NCBI GenBank assembly: GCA_021234535.1
Contig: CM037845.1
Span: 7,928,143 to 7,992,142, forward strand
Reading direction: 5' to 3'
Source: Stichopus chloronotus
Taxonomy: Eukaryota > Echinodermata > Holothuroidea > Aspidochirotida > Stichopodidae
Length of the DNA stretch: 64,000 nucleotides
Made by a program: the position numbers and the translations under genes. The notes under the pieces were generated by a model, which saw only the letters and a list, made by a program, of their open reading frames with translations, was not told the origin of the DNA and did not search any database. Shown piece after piece: positions 36,701 to 45,900 of this stretch (position 1 is its first letter; each line of letters starts with the position of its first letter).

Positions 36701-37259
36701 ATAGAATCCAGACAATGCTTCGTGATTTCTGTTTTGTTTGGTGACCAACCTTTTCCTTCTTTATAAACATCTAAAACCTCACCTCACTCATCACATTCTT
36801 TTTTTTAAAATAACAGTTGGTATGCAAATAAACACCTTCAGACATGTCTAACTCCGTCCATCACGATGTCCATGACATGTTAATTAAATGTCAAAGATGT
36901 AGGTTTATGTATTTGCAAAATGTGAATAAATAAGCCCAACCCTAAATGATGTTAGAAGCTACTGTATACATGTTACCCCATCACCGCGCAGGTGGATTGG
37001 TCCCAAATCGCCGTATATTACGTTTATAATGAAGCAAAGGGCGTCAGTACCAGCCTATGCTACACAATCTTAGTTAACGTCAATTGAAAGAAAAGAATAG
37101 ATAAGAAGCAAAACCTAGCCAACTTTCACCGTAAATTACCATAACTAGCGATAACGTAACATTTTCTTTAATTTTAAACTTACCTTGAACTAATCTAAAG
37201 TCGATTGAAAGATAAACCGTCAGAAATAAAAGGTAAATCCGATTCGATTTTCTGCTCAT
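21530..37259 (-). CDS. Transmembrane mucin: signal-CCP-CCP-mucin-EGF-SEA-EGF-TM (9 exons)
   Basis: Nine minus-strand exons join without a frame break: 37,259-37,184; 33,783-33,592; 31,239-31,051; 28,664-24,729; 24,555-24,421; 23,943-23,813; 23,047-22,819; 22,501-22,358; 21,756-21,530. The total is 5,259 bases, or 1,752 residues. In order: signal peptide (1-26, likely cut after VQA), two Sushi/CCP modules (28-88, 92-150, four Cys each), a cysteine-free Ser/Thr mucin domain (153-1464), EGF (1471-1508), SEA (about 1510-1629, with GSVIA at 1579-1583), a second EGF, a membrane helix (1684-1705) and a 47-residue tail. The EGF-SEA-EGF-TM end is that of membrane mucins such as MUC3, MUC12, MUC13 and MUC17. 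The predicted role is a heavily O-glycosylated surface barrier or receptor. The N-terminal CCP modules are unusual and suggest protein binding. Each exon is a module, and nearly all introns are phase 1. Vertebrate orthology cannot be judged from sequence alone. Confidence 0.88.
22358..22501 (-). CDS. Mucin exon 8: second EGF-like module
   Basis: Six cysteines in EGF spacing are present, and the module begins NEC, similar to calcium-binding EGF starts. A GxxC-GFSCQC core and a GY turn are visible. Acceptor ttacag and donor GAG|gtgaac flank it, phase 1 on both sides. Confidence 0.9.
22819..23047 (-). CDS. Mucin exon 7: C-terminal part of the SEA domain
   Basis: This exon encodes residues 1554-1629. 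It contains the FRRGSVIADF segment, matching the conserved G-S-V/I turn at which many SEA domains cleave themselves, followed by the amphipathic helix region. The intron dividing the SEA domain is phase 0, the only non-phase-1 intron in the gene. Confidence 0.88.
23813..23943 (-). CDS. Mucin exon 6: N-terminal part of the SEA domain
   Basis: This exon encodes residues 1510-1553, with the typical opening of SEA domains: aromatic FQNF, a helix and LEDPKTDFF before an acidic helix. Acceptor ctccag; donor GCT|gtaagt. Confidence 0.85.
24421..24555 (-). CDS. Mucin exon 5: first EGF-like module
   Basis: Six cysteines are spaced C-x4-C-x7-C-x8-C-x-C-x12-C, with VCREGY as the EGF core turn. The donor TCTG|gtagtg departs from the usual gtaagt but keeps GT. 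Phase 1 on both sides, 45 codons. Confidence 0.87.
24729..28664 (-). CDS. Mucin exon 4: single 3.9-kb exon for the Ser/Thr-rich repeat domain
   Basis: This 1,312-codon exon is open throughout, has no cysteine, and is dominated by Thr, Ser, Asp, Glu and Leu. Its middle part (about 25,130-27,640) holds some 13-14 tandem units of about 66 residues, each carrying an MTTxTDxxLTS start, a TTQPLxLETE centre and a TSPxxTETxxxTTD end. The flanks are non-repetitive Ser/Thr-rich sequence. Dense Thr and Ser imply heavy O-glycosylation, and there are scattered N-glycosylation sites (NNT, NMT). Acceptor ttgcag; donor TCAG|gtttgt. Open frames on the opposite strand are shadows of this composition. Confidence 0.92.
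25130..27640 (-). repeat. Coding tandem repeats in the mucin exon (~66-aa unit, ~393-bp higher-order unit)
   Basis: About 13-14 units of roughly 198 bases are visible. In the middle three pairs two unit types alternate: one has LETEIFDLTT with TSPTETVLNTTDPFTS, the other LETEDFDMTT with TSPLVTETV. The same type recurs about every 393 bases (for example near 25,860, 26,253 and 26,646), showing expansion of a two-unit block. Confidence 0.9.
28665..31050. other. Mucin intron 3
   Basis: I found no further phase-1 module exon in this 2.4-kb intron. It contains C- and A-rich runs near 29,383-29,402 and 29,620, an AT-rich stretch near 30,000, and a foldback element at 30,551-30,786. Confidence 0.6.
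30551..30786. repeat. Foldback element with ~65-bp inverted arms
   Basis: The left arm (about 30,551-30,617) and the right arm (about 30,718-30,786) are imperfectly complementary. The best block is GTTGACCAACACTGGTCACG against CGTGACCAATGTTGGTTAAC. The roughly 100-base centre is unrelated. It lies in intron 3 of the mucin gene and looks like a MITE-type insertion. Confidence 0.75.
31051..31239 (-). CDS. Mucin exon 3: second Sushi/CCP module
   Basis: Four cysteines at residues 92, 126, 138 and 150, with the NGTWSHPLPTC ending, are classic Sushi features. The Trp lies between Cys3 and Cys4. Acceptor ttgcag and donor CAAG|gtaaat; phase 1 on both sides; 63 codons. Confidence 0.92.
31240..33170. 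other. Mucin intron 2, unique part
   Basis: About 1.9 kb without a recognisable exon. The open frames seen here have no module signature or splice context. The intron continues into the minisatellite at 33,171. Confidence 0.6.
33171..33550. repeat. 14-bp minisatellite (ACCCCCTCTCCACA)n
   Basis: About 25 head-to-tail copies of a 14-base unit, with CTC/CGC variants, stand about 40 bases beyond the donor of the first CCP exon. The plus strand is nearly free of G, so the tract is strongly purine/pyrimidine biased. It creates artificial open frames in all six frames. Confidence 0.97.
33592..33783 (-). CDS. Mucin exon 2: first Sushi/CCP module
   Basis: Residues 26-89 carry cysteines at 28, 56, 73 and 88, with the ITLSCEG strand around Cys2 and a Trp (DPDWN) between Cys3 and Cys4, as in Sushi/CCP domains. 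Acceptor ttgcag and donor CTCG|gtaagt; phase 1 on both sides; 64 codons. The exon lies between two separate tandem repeats, each within about 55 bases. Confidence 0.88.
33838..34190. repeat. ~66-bp tandem repeat, five to six degenerate units
   Basis: Units carry GCTCATTCAAAGGAATTCAG, then an ACGGAGAC-like segment, then TAATGATAATGAAAAGAACA. Unit starts fall near 33,850, 33,914, 33,980, 34,049, 34,115 and 34,175. It lies just upstream of the first CCP exon acceptor. Confidence 0.85.
34191..37183. other. Mucin intron 1
   Basis: About 3 kb between the repeat tract and the signal-peptide exon. I see no further module exon. A GT-rich stretch lies near 35,320-35,400; the remainder is AT-rich unique sequence. 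Confidence 0.6.
37184..37259 (-). CDS. Mucin exon 1: signal peptide
   Basis: The exon starts with ATG after an A-rich leader (AAAA at -4 to -1). It encodes a basic start (MSRKSNR) and a hydrophobic core (IYLLFLTVYL), then ends in LVQ with donor CAAG|gtaagt in phase 1. Joined to the next exon it yields a plausible cleavage site, LVQA before Asp-Cys. Confidence 0.85.
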
Positions 37260-38424
37260 TTTTAATGTTGATTAACTGTTTTCTTTTTTTCCGAATTGTG
37301 ACAGTTTCCATAAAGTAAAGATTATCCGATGGGCGATAGGCTAATATAATTTCTACGAGTGTTATAATAGCGGACCGATCTATTGCCGTCGCAGAAGCAG
37401 ATGGCTATGTCTAAATCAATGTATGTTTACTTTGAACGAGAGGTAGATAAAAAAAAGAGGAAATACCACGAGTAAAGTCTCAAATAGTTTTACAACCCGA
37501 TAAAATTTCCACCGTTAGGTACTTGTGAACGCAGCTTTGGGTGACCGTCTAAAGTCGGTGAACTGAGGGCGTCAACGGCTAGCCCTATTTGCTTTTTTTG
37601 ACCCGATACTGTATGTTTACAACGCCTGTGCAAACGAATACCACCAAGTCGTAAACACAAAACAAGTATGATCTCAACGGCCATTAAACCAAAGCAAATT
37701 GTAAAGGAATTGCTTTCCATTTAGAGCTTGTAACTTTGTTGTGATCTGTCGAAGTCAGAATGATAATAAATTATGATGATAAATTGCAGTACTAGTTAGT
37801 AACTCACATCAACTACAGTCACACTGAACGAGGATGACCAAGACTAGGGCTCGGAAGTTTGGTGGGTCAGGCCATCTCATCTCATCAATGAGTTGATGGC
37901 ACTTATTGAGGCCATAGATTCGCAATCGGCCAGCCTACTTTCATATCGAAGTTAGGACAAATCCCAGCCATTTCCGTCGCGACCGGGGGTGTGGGGGTGT
38001 CTCACCTCCTTTCATGCTCTCCTTCCCTTTCAAAGTACTTTGACATTTTTTTCACCTCAAGTTCCTTTACAAAGTCATCCTATACAAAGTTATCGATTCA
38101 AGAAATATAATAGAATATATAAAAAATAATCGCCAGAGAGTAAGTTGTTAGAACTTTACTGGGACTATACTTTCTCTGGAAAAATTGATATAATACAAAA
38201 TATTGCAACAGATTTTATCCAAGGTCACCTGGTAGTTGAAAATTTCTCAAAAAAAACCTGATATCGTTAGAAAGTAAAAACTGTTGAATTAGCTTTCCCG
38301 GAAATGACAATAGCATTAATATTCTAGATATTAAGATCAACCTAAATTATTACTATCTTTCGATAGAATGTTTCATCGTTAACGGAAAAATTGCAGAAAT
38401 AAGATCCTTATCCTGAGGACATGC

Positions 38425-39130
38425 AGTTCAAGTACACCCGCGAAGTTCCGTTTGATGCCATCTGGGGCTTTGAAAAGCCAATTTTTTCTTGTACGCTCAT
38501 CGCTAATTAATGGTGGCGCTCCGCTTAGATAGTAATCCCGCTAGTTAGTAGCAAACATAATTAGTTCAAACAATCTCTGAATACCCCCAATTTCCAGACG
38601 CTGGTGCGCCAACGTGCTCATCAAAGAATTTTGTCAAGAACTAGAGAAAAAAATGAAAGAGGATGCATGCGTAGTTTATTATGATTCTTGTATTACCTTA
38701 ACAACAGATTTGCATTACCATTTTAGTGAACTGATTTTCTTTTACCGACGAAACGATTACCTACAGACATTTAGATAGCAACCCCGCTAGTGAGTCACAA
38801 ACGTAATTTGGAGAAAGAATTACCCTTTCCTGAATAAAAGTTTTAAGAACCAATGTGCTAATGTGTTCAACAAGCAAAAGAACTTTTCATGTACTAAAAA
38901 AAAATAAAGAAGAGGATGCGTAATTCGTTACGATTCTTGTACCACGTCAAAAACATGGTATGTCCTCCCACTTGTAATATATTGATTTCCCTTTGCACAT
39001 GAGTTGAGGAATGCAGACGTTATATCTATATTTCAAGGCTGTGTACGTGCGGCTCACGTACACCCGGAAAGTGCCGTTTCCTGCCATCTTGGGGGTTTCA
39101 AAAGCCAAATTGTTCTTGTAAGCTCCTGCA
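38425..39130. repeat. Partly duplicated block in direct orientation
   Basis: Sequence at 38,525-38,690 (TAGATAG...CCCGCTAGT, then the AGAGGATGC words) recurs at 38,772-38,945. Sequence at 38,430-38,510 (TACACCCG, GCCATCT, AAAAGCCAA) recurs at 39,050-39,130. Both pairs are in the same orientation, so this is a degenerate local duplication. Confidence 0.7.
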
Positions 39131-40784
39131 GTTACTTCCCCCCCCCCCCCCTCCTTCACCAAGTTTTTTCTTTTGTTTCTTTCGTCGACAATTTGTTGGC
39201 TGGGTCTGATAACGCTCTTTTTGTGAAGACTCCACTTTCACTCTTTTAATTCTTCACCCCCTTCCTGAGAAGGTATACATAGTGTCTGAAACTATCGGGA
39301 TGGGTCGCCACATAGTTGGAAAAATGCTCAGCCAGTCGGAATGTTTAACTTCACACCTCCTATAAAATATGTGATCCTAGCTACGGCCCTGGTCTCAGCT
39401 ATAGTTAAGTGAGCATCTGCACGATAGATAGTCCACAGGCTGATGATCACTGATATTGCCCACTTAAAATAGCGGTTATAACAAATTCAAATGGAACAGT
39501 TTTAACAAAGAGCGAAGGTTCAAAGATAAGTTTACTTCCATTCCGTACTATCAAAAGCCTCTCTTGGCAAACGTTTTAAATCTGCACTATCAGAAAAATA
39601 AAAAAAACCTGTCATTGTGACTGTTCCGTACTCACGTTTTTTTTATTTTCTTTGTTTCGTCTCTTTAAAGAAAAGTTCAGTAAAATCACAGGCTCGCTGT
39701 AACTTATCACCCTCACACACATCCTACCAGCTTTGGACTGATGTTATATTTGTCTTACAACGGTATCGACAAAATTTACCTCCGTCAAAAGCCGATACTA
39801 ACCAATTAATACTTTTCCTTCCAAGCAGATTATGGTCTCGATTTTCAACTATAAAATACCTGAATAGTATGGGATCAACTCAATGGATTAACGAATGTAA
39901 ATACGCACTATTGGGAGACATGAGTGCATACACTATTGTTTTGTCAACTTTTGAGAACAGTGAGGATTGTTCTGGAAATATCTGATCGGTATCGGCCGAT
40001 ATTGAGAATCGGAATATCGAAACATCGGCTATTTTTGATATCCATAGCACAACATTCAACCGATCGCTGACCTCGCCCGCTACCGACGAGGATACACGTA
40101 TATGCACCGGCATCCGACCTAGCCAAGAAGATCCCAGTGACACAAATCATACCTCCTCGCCACCAGGATTCCAGTGTCACAGAAGCACATGATTCACTCC
40201 CTAGCTTTTCCTTGGTCATCACTGGGGCTCAAACAGTCCGGTTTGTATCAATTTAAAAGTTCTGGAGAGTAGGCCACACGAACCACTGTAGGCAAATATT
40301 TGATGAGGAAAGGTTGATACAGTCTGCATCTAGTCTCCTTTCTTCCTTTTATTTTCCTTTTTATTGTTATTGCTCTTGTCCGCTTGTAAAAAGGTGGTTG
40401 CCAGGGAAAGTTACGAGGGCCTTTACATTTGTGAGTGCCGGTGGAGGGAATTACAAGATTTAATTCTTTTTCTTTTCCGCTTAGTCGAAAAAAAAAAAAA
40501 ACATGTTCTCGATTCCTATTTAGTTTCAATGAGCATTTAAAGAGAACAAAATCTTTTGATCTAGTCCCCGTACATGTTAAGTATGGAATGAGATACGGTA
40601 GTTGCTTAATGGTTAAAGGGTATTACGACTCTCTGTCGCGATAGCAACAGTTGCCAAGGTTAAAGTATCAGGCGCCGATCCGGGATTTTCAGCAGGGAGG
40701 GAATGGACCATTAGTCTAAGGCTGACTAGCGGGGGTTAGTCTAAGGTTGACTAGCGGGGGGGGGGGGGGTTTCGAGGTCCTCCC

Positions 40785-40945
40785 AAAGAAATTTTGAATT
40801 CTAGATGCACTCAGATGCAATTTTTCGGAATCTGGGAAGCATATTCCCCATATCTATTTGCTCATTTTGGTAAACAAATGTTGGACATTGTAAAAAGGGG
40901 GGGGACGTGTGCCCAGTGCGCCTCCTGAATATGCCACTGAGTATG
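40785..40945 (+). repeat. Dispersed repeat family A, copy 1
   Basis: Closely similar to 54,408-54,565. Shared words include TTCTAGATGC, CATCTGGGAAGCATATT, CTATTTGCTCATTTT and an AAAAGGGGGG run. Both copies are on the same strand. Confidence 0.85.
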
Positions 40946-41284
40946 TGGAGTTGACATAAGACTAAGGTAAGACTAACACCTCCATATGCTAAGGGGTCAA
41001 AATATGTTAAGATGTTTGTGTGTCTGTGAGCATGTGTGTACAAAAGTGTGTCACGACCTCCTCCTGGATGGTCGAGTCAGATGAACTTCAAACTCAGTGG
41101 GTAGGTGCCTGGGTAGTGTGGTACAGTGTCCATCCATCCAATTACGTCATAGGTACAGGTCATGGGTCATGTCAACGAAAGACACATTTTAGCATTATAT
41201 CTCTGTGTGATATGTCCTAAAGTTACAAAACTACCAGCAGGACTTTTTTTTAAAACACTGATGATATCAAAAGGTTTAGAGTTC

Positions 41285-41352
41285 ACAAGATAAATTCTGC
41301 TCACAATAAAATCTGCTCACGAGATAAAATCTGCTCACAAGGTCAAATCTGC
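41285..41352. repeat. Short tandem repeat of AAATCTGCTCACAAGAT
   Basis: About four degenerate copies of a 17-base unit built around AAATCTGCTCAC. Confidence 0.75.
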
Positions 41353-42747
41353 AGAAATGCTCTGAAAAGAAATGTCACACTCTCCTCATGGACAGTCAGT
41401 GAAAAGTGAAAAGGGTCTGAAGGTTCATTCTCTGATGAGAAAAATTTTCAGGGATGTTTTAATCTTTGAAACAAGCGAAATAGAAAATCGACTTGAACAG
41501 AATGTCTTCATCACATCTGAAAAAACTTTTCATTTGTTCAGTACAAACTGCATTGCATAGGTGAAATTAAATCATACACAAACTACGTTTTTGTAAGTAC
41601 TGTATTAGTAATTTATTTCACACGTTTTTAGTTAGTTTACTTTTCACTTGAGGCAACTAAAAACAATTACAAATATGCTATACAGAAATATCTTTCTTCC
41701 TGTACTACTAAGTAGGACTTAAATATAACTCTGCTTTGGTGACTATGATGACCTGGTGATTATGATGACCTGGCATTTGAATGTTTCCAACCATAGTAAA
41801 TTCCATCTTCAAGTTTCATATTTCCTTCCAATTACACTATAGAAAGAAACTAAGGACGTAAACATTTATGATAAAAAGGCAATTACTCTAAGGCCATGGT
41901 TCCAAGTTCACTTAATAAGAATGTCTGACATTTATTGCCGGTCTCACTCCTCCATGTGATTAATTAAGACCAAAGCCCTAGAAACTTGTTTACAATCTCG
42001 AGACATACTGATGATCCTAATAACTAAGCTCTTCCAAAAACTGATGACTCACGTTCTCTTCACATGTATGGAAGCAAATGGGAGCCCAGATGCAAACAGC
42101 CGTCCAGGCCGACACGCCCGGACAAGCCACCATAAAGTTATGCATATATGACATTCAAGACTAGGCACATTGAAACAGCCATCAGTCCAGCAGCAGTGAA
42201 CAAATTTATAGATTATTCAACCACCTTGGCTTCTGGGTGACCTGTGACTGCAGTCTTGTCTTGAACTTTACAATTAAAATCTTATATAGCAAAGACCTTT
42301 TTGTCTGTAGTATGCTTTGATATGTCAGTTCAGTGCATCGCTGAAACAAACTTTTGAAAGTGAAGTCTCCAAGACAAGTTCTATGCTTTTAAATACAGCG
42401 GCCTCAAAAGACAATTTACTCTGCAGAGCTTCTGGCTATTTCCTTATCTTCCTCACCAGGTTTGCAGTGCAGTGGTTGAAAAACTGCCGAAAGATGCTCA
42501 CATGCTGTACTACAGAGCACTTTATGCAGATATAAATGCAGAGTTGTAGACTCACACGTATCGTACTAAACAATGCAGACATTCCTGTATGGCTCGGTAG
42601 AAAATCATAGGTTCGAGTGTTGTACGGTCAAATTGAAAAACAACACACGAGGTTGTTATTCAAAGATCCCAAGCATATGAACTGTAAAACATCACGGTGC
42701 TTTTCATTAATGGAATCAGTACCAAGGAATGAGCAAATGTTTGCAAT

Positions 42748-42924
42748 TTAAACTTCAGATGTCTTTCCACCTCTGTTCAAAATCTCTTCAATATAAGGAT
42801 TCTGCTCTGCAGCAACCTCAGCCTTAAACTCCTGCAACTTCTTCCAAGCCTCATCATCACTGATGGTGTCCCACGGCAATCCCTTGACCTTTGACACAAA
42901 CTTCTCAATGATGGATTCACCTTT
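42748..42924 (-). CDS. MSH2: MSH2 terminal exon
   Basis: 58 codons plus TAA. Encodes the C-terminal helical region used in MSH2-partner dimerisation (starting [10 protein letters not shown]). Acceptor ttctcag. Confidence 0.94.
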   Translation of the reverse strand, partial: KGESIIEKFVSKVKGLPWDTISDDEAWKKLQEFKAEVAAEQNPYIEEILNRGGKTSEV

Positions 42925-45900
42925 CTGAGAAAGCAAAGAGTTGAGGAAAAAAAATAGACAGACAATGACAAGCAATACTTTCATAAAAATTTAGAGAACG
43001 AAAGGGAGGATGTCATTTGCAGAAAGCAGTAATGCATTTTGTGGTGCTGATGGAATAGTGAAACAAGATTAAGGATTCTTACAGCGTAATGTGCAACATA
43101 CTTGCTGTGTTGAACTATAAACCAAAAATGAAAAAAATGACCAAGGTAAAAGACCTATGCACTCAGTATGGTGCAACAGCAGGAAATCTGACACAATAGA
43201 TTTTTAACCCCAACAACAAGCAACCATCACCAAACACTACAAATGTAGAGCCCCCAATGTAATAGTATTTATTGGTTGCACACCAAATTCGACATAGCTT
43301 TAAGTAACGCATAAACAACAGCTAGGGAAAATCATCCTATACGAACCACAATCAAGGTAAAAACAAACATTAAGGGGAATTCCAGGGAAGGAACATGTAT
43401 TCTGACTTATTTAAGCTTTTTTGAAACCATTTTCATTCCTCTTTTAGACGTTTTGAAAAGGAACTTTTCATGGACAACACCACATGTTTCAAACTTCCCT
43501 TCTAAAGGAATATCGAACACTTTCCATATATACCAAGGGTGCGTCCATTATTATATAATTGACCGTGATATCTGTGGCTTGTGACATAGTGGATAACCAG
43601 CTCTGATTCACAACGACCAACTTGATTGCCCTCCATTGTAAGTAATTCGATGGCTTATTGCCATTTCTCTGGAAAGGATTACTCTCAAGTCCTTCATAGA
43701 TGGTAAAGATCACATCTTACGTTATCTTGGAGCTATTGGTCACAGGGCCATGGGCTGCACAATGTGGCCTTGTAATGAGAAATCTCTCTTCTCATGTGTT
43801 TTAATCTCAAGATTATTGACTACTATTTTATCACATTGTATGCACATGAGTGTCTAATTACTTATTATACTACAGGGCAATTAGGTCGGTCGTCGCGCAT
43901 CGGAGCTGGTCATCGACTGCATCATGAGCCACAGAAATCACGATCAATTAAATAAAATTTGTCGGACTTGCGAATATATACAAAGTATTAGAAACTCTGT
44001 TGAGTGGGGAAGTTTGAATATATTGTTTGGACCATGGGAAATTCATTTCCAGAGGTGAAGAATATGAATGAAAATGGTTTGAAAAGACTCAAGTAAATCA
44101 TAAGAAATGTCCATTGCCTCAATTTCCCCTATAAATGTGGGGTAATTACCTCTTTGGCAAGTCTCTTGCGCTTAGCAGCGGGCTCGTCTAGGCCTTCCAT
44201 ACTACCGTCAGAGGCAGCTATGCTTTGGTAGTCTTCTAATTCAGCCGCTTTCTCCTTTGCATTGTCGATCACTCTCTGAGGAAAGTGTGCCAGCTCTGCC
44301 ACTTGGATACCAAAACTTTGATCGCAGACACCTTCAAACAGGGACGAGAAACAAGGATAAGAAACAAACACAAGAAACAGGGACAAGAAATGAGTCGACA
44401 CCAAGTACCGCAACAGTGACAACTCACTGTCATTGGCATTATATTATTATATCTCTGCATGTGGAATTGCACAAACCTACACCAGAAAAAGGGATTTCTG
44501 ATCACGTTTGAATCAACCAATTTGCACTGAAAAAGTTCACAGAAAAAAAGGCTATGCCCTATATCATCACTTTCTACTAAATTGTCTGGGAATCAGAGGG
44601 AATCAGAGCACCATAAACATATTATTTCATGGAAGTCCTTAAAAAAAGTCATAAAATTGTTATTACAAATTTTAATTACACAAATTGTGCAAAGTAAATT
44701 TGCAACAGCAAGCAACAGGTGACCCTAAAGTGGGGAAATATTTTGTGTCAGTTAATTGAAAGAGCGAGTAAATGAAAATTGCACAAAAATGAGAACCACC
44801 TTTTACGTAGAAGCCTGGATGCTAATGGTAGCACTGGTATGTACTGACAATCACAAGTGAGCTTTGCACAGAAAGAAGGCATAATATTTGCAGTTGACAA
44901 CATTTCATTCCTACGAATCGTTCAGTGTGAAAAACTTGGGACCATTTCCCCAAATTTGCCATAACCATTTGCAATAACAATGGACCAAAACTTCTTTAAT
45001 ATCATTAACAGATCACTAACAAACAATCGCTATGACAAATCATTAAGATTGTACATGACCGTCTGTAGGATGTTCTCAAATCTGTTTTATTAAAGGAAAG
45101 AGGTATTTTGCGGATTTCACAAGATGGACCCTAAGGCCCACCTTGAGATTTGGACCCATACTTCCTGAACACCTTAAAGGTGCCACCTGAGTATCAAGAT
45201 GACAAAGCATCGACATCGTAAAAGAGAATGTGTAGAAACAGAAGCATCCTGTAGAATTTCAAAAAATGGGTCATAGGGCCCATATGAGACCTTGGACCAA
45301 AATTCATGAACACAATAAAGGTACCATAACAACATATCTTGATGACAAACCATTTAGATTGTACAGTACATGGCATGCAGGAAGAAAAGCATTTTGCAGA
45401 ATTTTGTAAAATGAGCCTTCGGGTACCTTGAACCAAAATTTGCCGAACATCGCAAATGGCCCAGACACCAAGAAAGACTGTGTGGAAGTTTAGAGCAAAT
45501 CCATCATGTGCACGTAGAAGCATTTTGAATTATTTCATATAGCTCATGCATGAAACGGTTCCTAATATGATATAATAACCTGCCTTGTAGAAAGAAAAAA
45601 AAAAAAAAAGAGAGAGTTTCTCAAGAAGGAGGTACTTCCAACTGTGAAACTTAAAACTTTGATTGCATAACATTGAACAACATCCCAAGGACACCAAAGG
45701 CAGTTTTAAATATCAATTTGTCCAAATATTTAGAGAAACCATGCAGTTTCCATTGAGTTTTAGTCTACCTGTCATGCCCTCTTTAAAATATCCCTTCTTC
45801 TGAATCCTTCCATAGTGAAATCCTTTCATCCACAACAGCAGTCACCTGACACAAATCAGTCACAAGCTACTGTAGCTCAACATGATACCTCTGAATCGAA

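Larger units (their letters stand above)
37260..42747. other. Intergenic region between mucin and MSH2 genes
   Basis: Both genes lie on the minus strand, so this holds the likely mucin promoter and the MSH2 3' flank. No exon chain is visible. It contains a duplicated block (38,425-39,130), a short direct repeat and poly-G run (40,708-40,770), a dispersed repeat (40,785-40,945) and a 17-base tandem repeat (41,285-41,352). No AATAAA lies within 800 bases after the MSH2 stop; minus-strand candidates occur at 41,931-41,936 and 41,612-41,617. Confidence 0.65.

Noticed and set aside
37490..37720. 76-codon minus-strand frame with a hydrophobic N-terminus upstream of the mucin signal-peptide exon
   Set aside because: It has no splice or homology support and is not needed in the mucin gene model; chance is likely.
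39617..40143. Plus- and minus-strand frames around a TATCGGCCGATATTG-like sequence
   Set aside because: The sequence looks like low-complexity or transposon-derived repeat words rather than coding sequence, and no domain is recognised.
42570..42650. TGGCTCGGTAGA...GGTTCGAGT, resembling tRNA boxes A and B
   Set aside because: Box spacing is too short for a tRNA and no paired acceptor stem is visible; at most an eroded tRNA-derived SINE.
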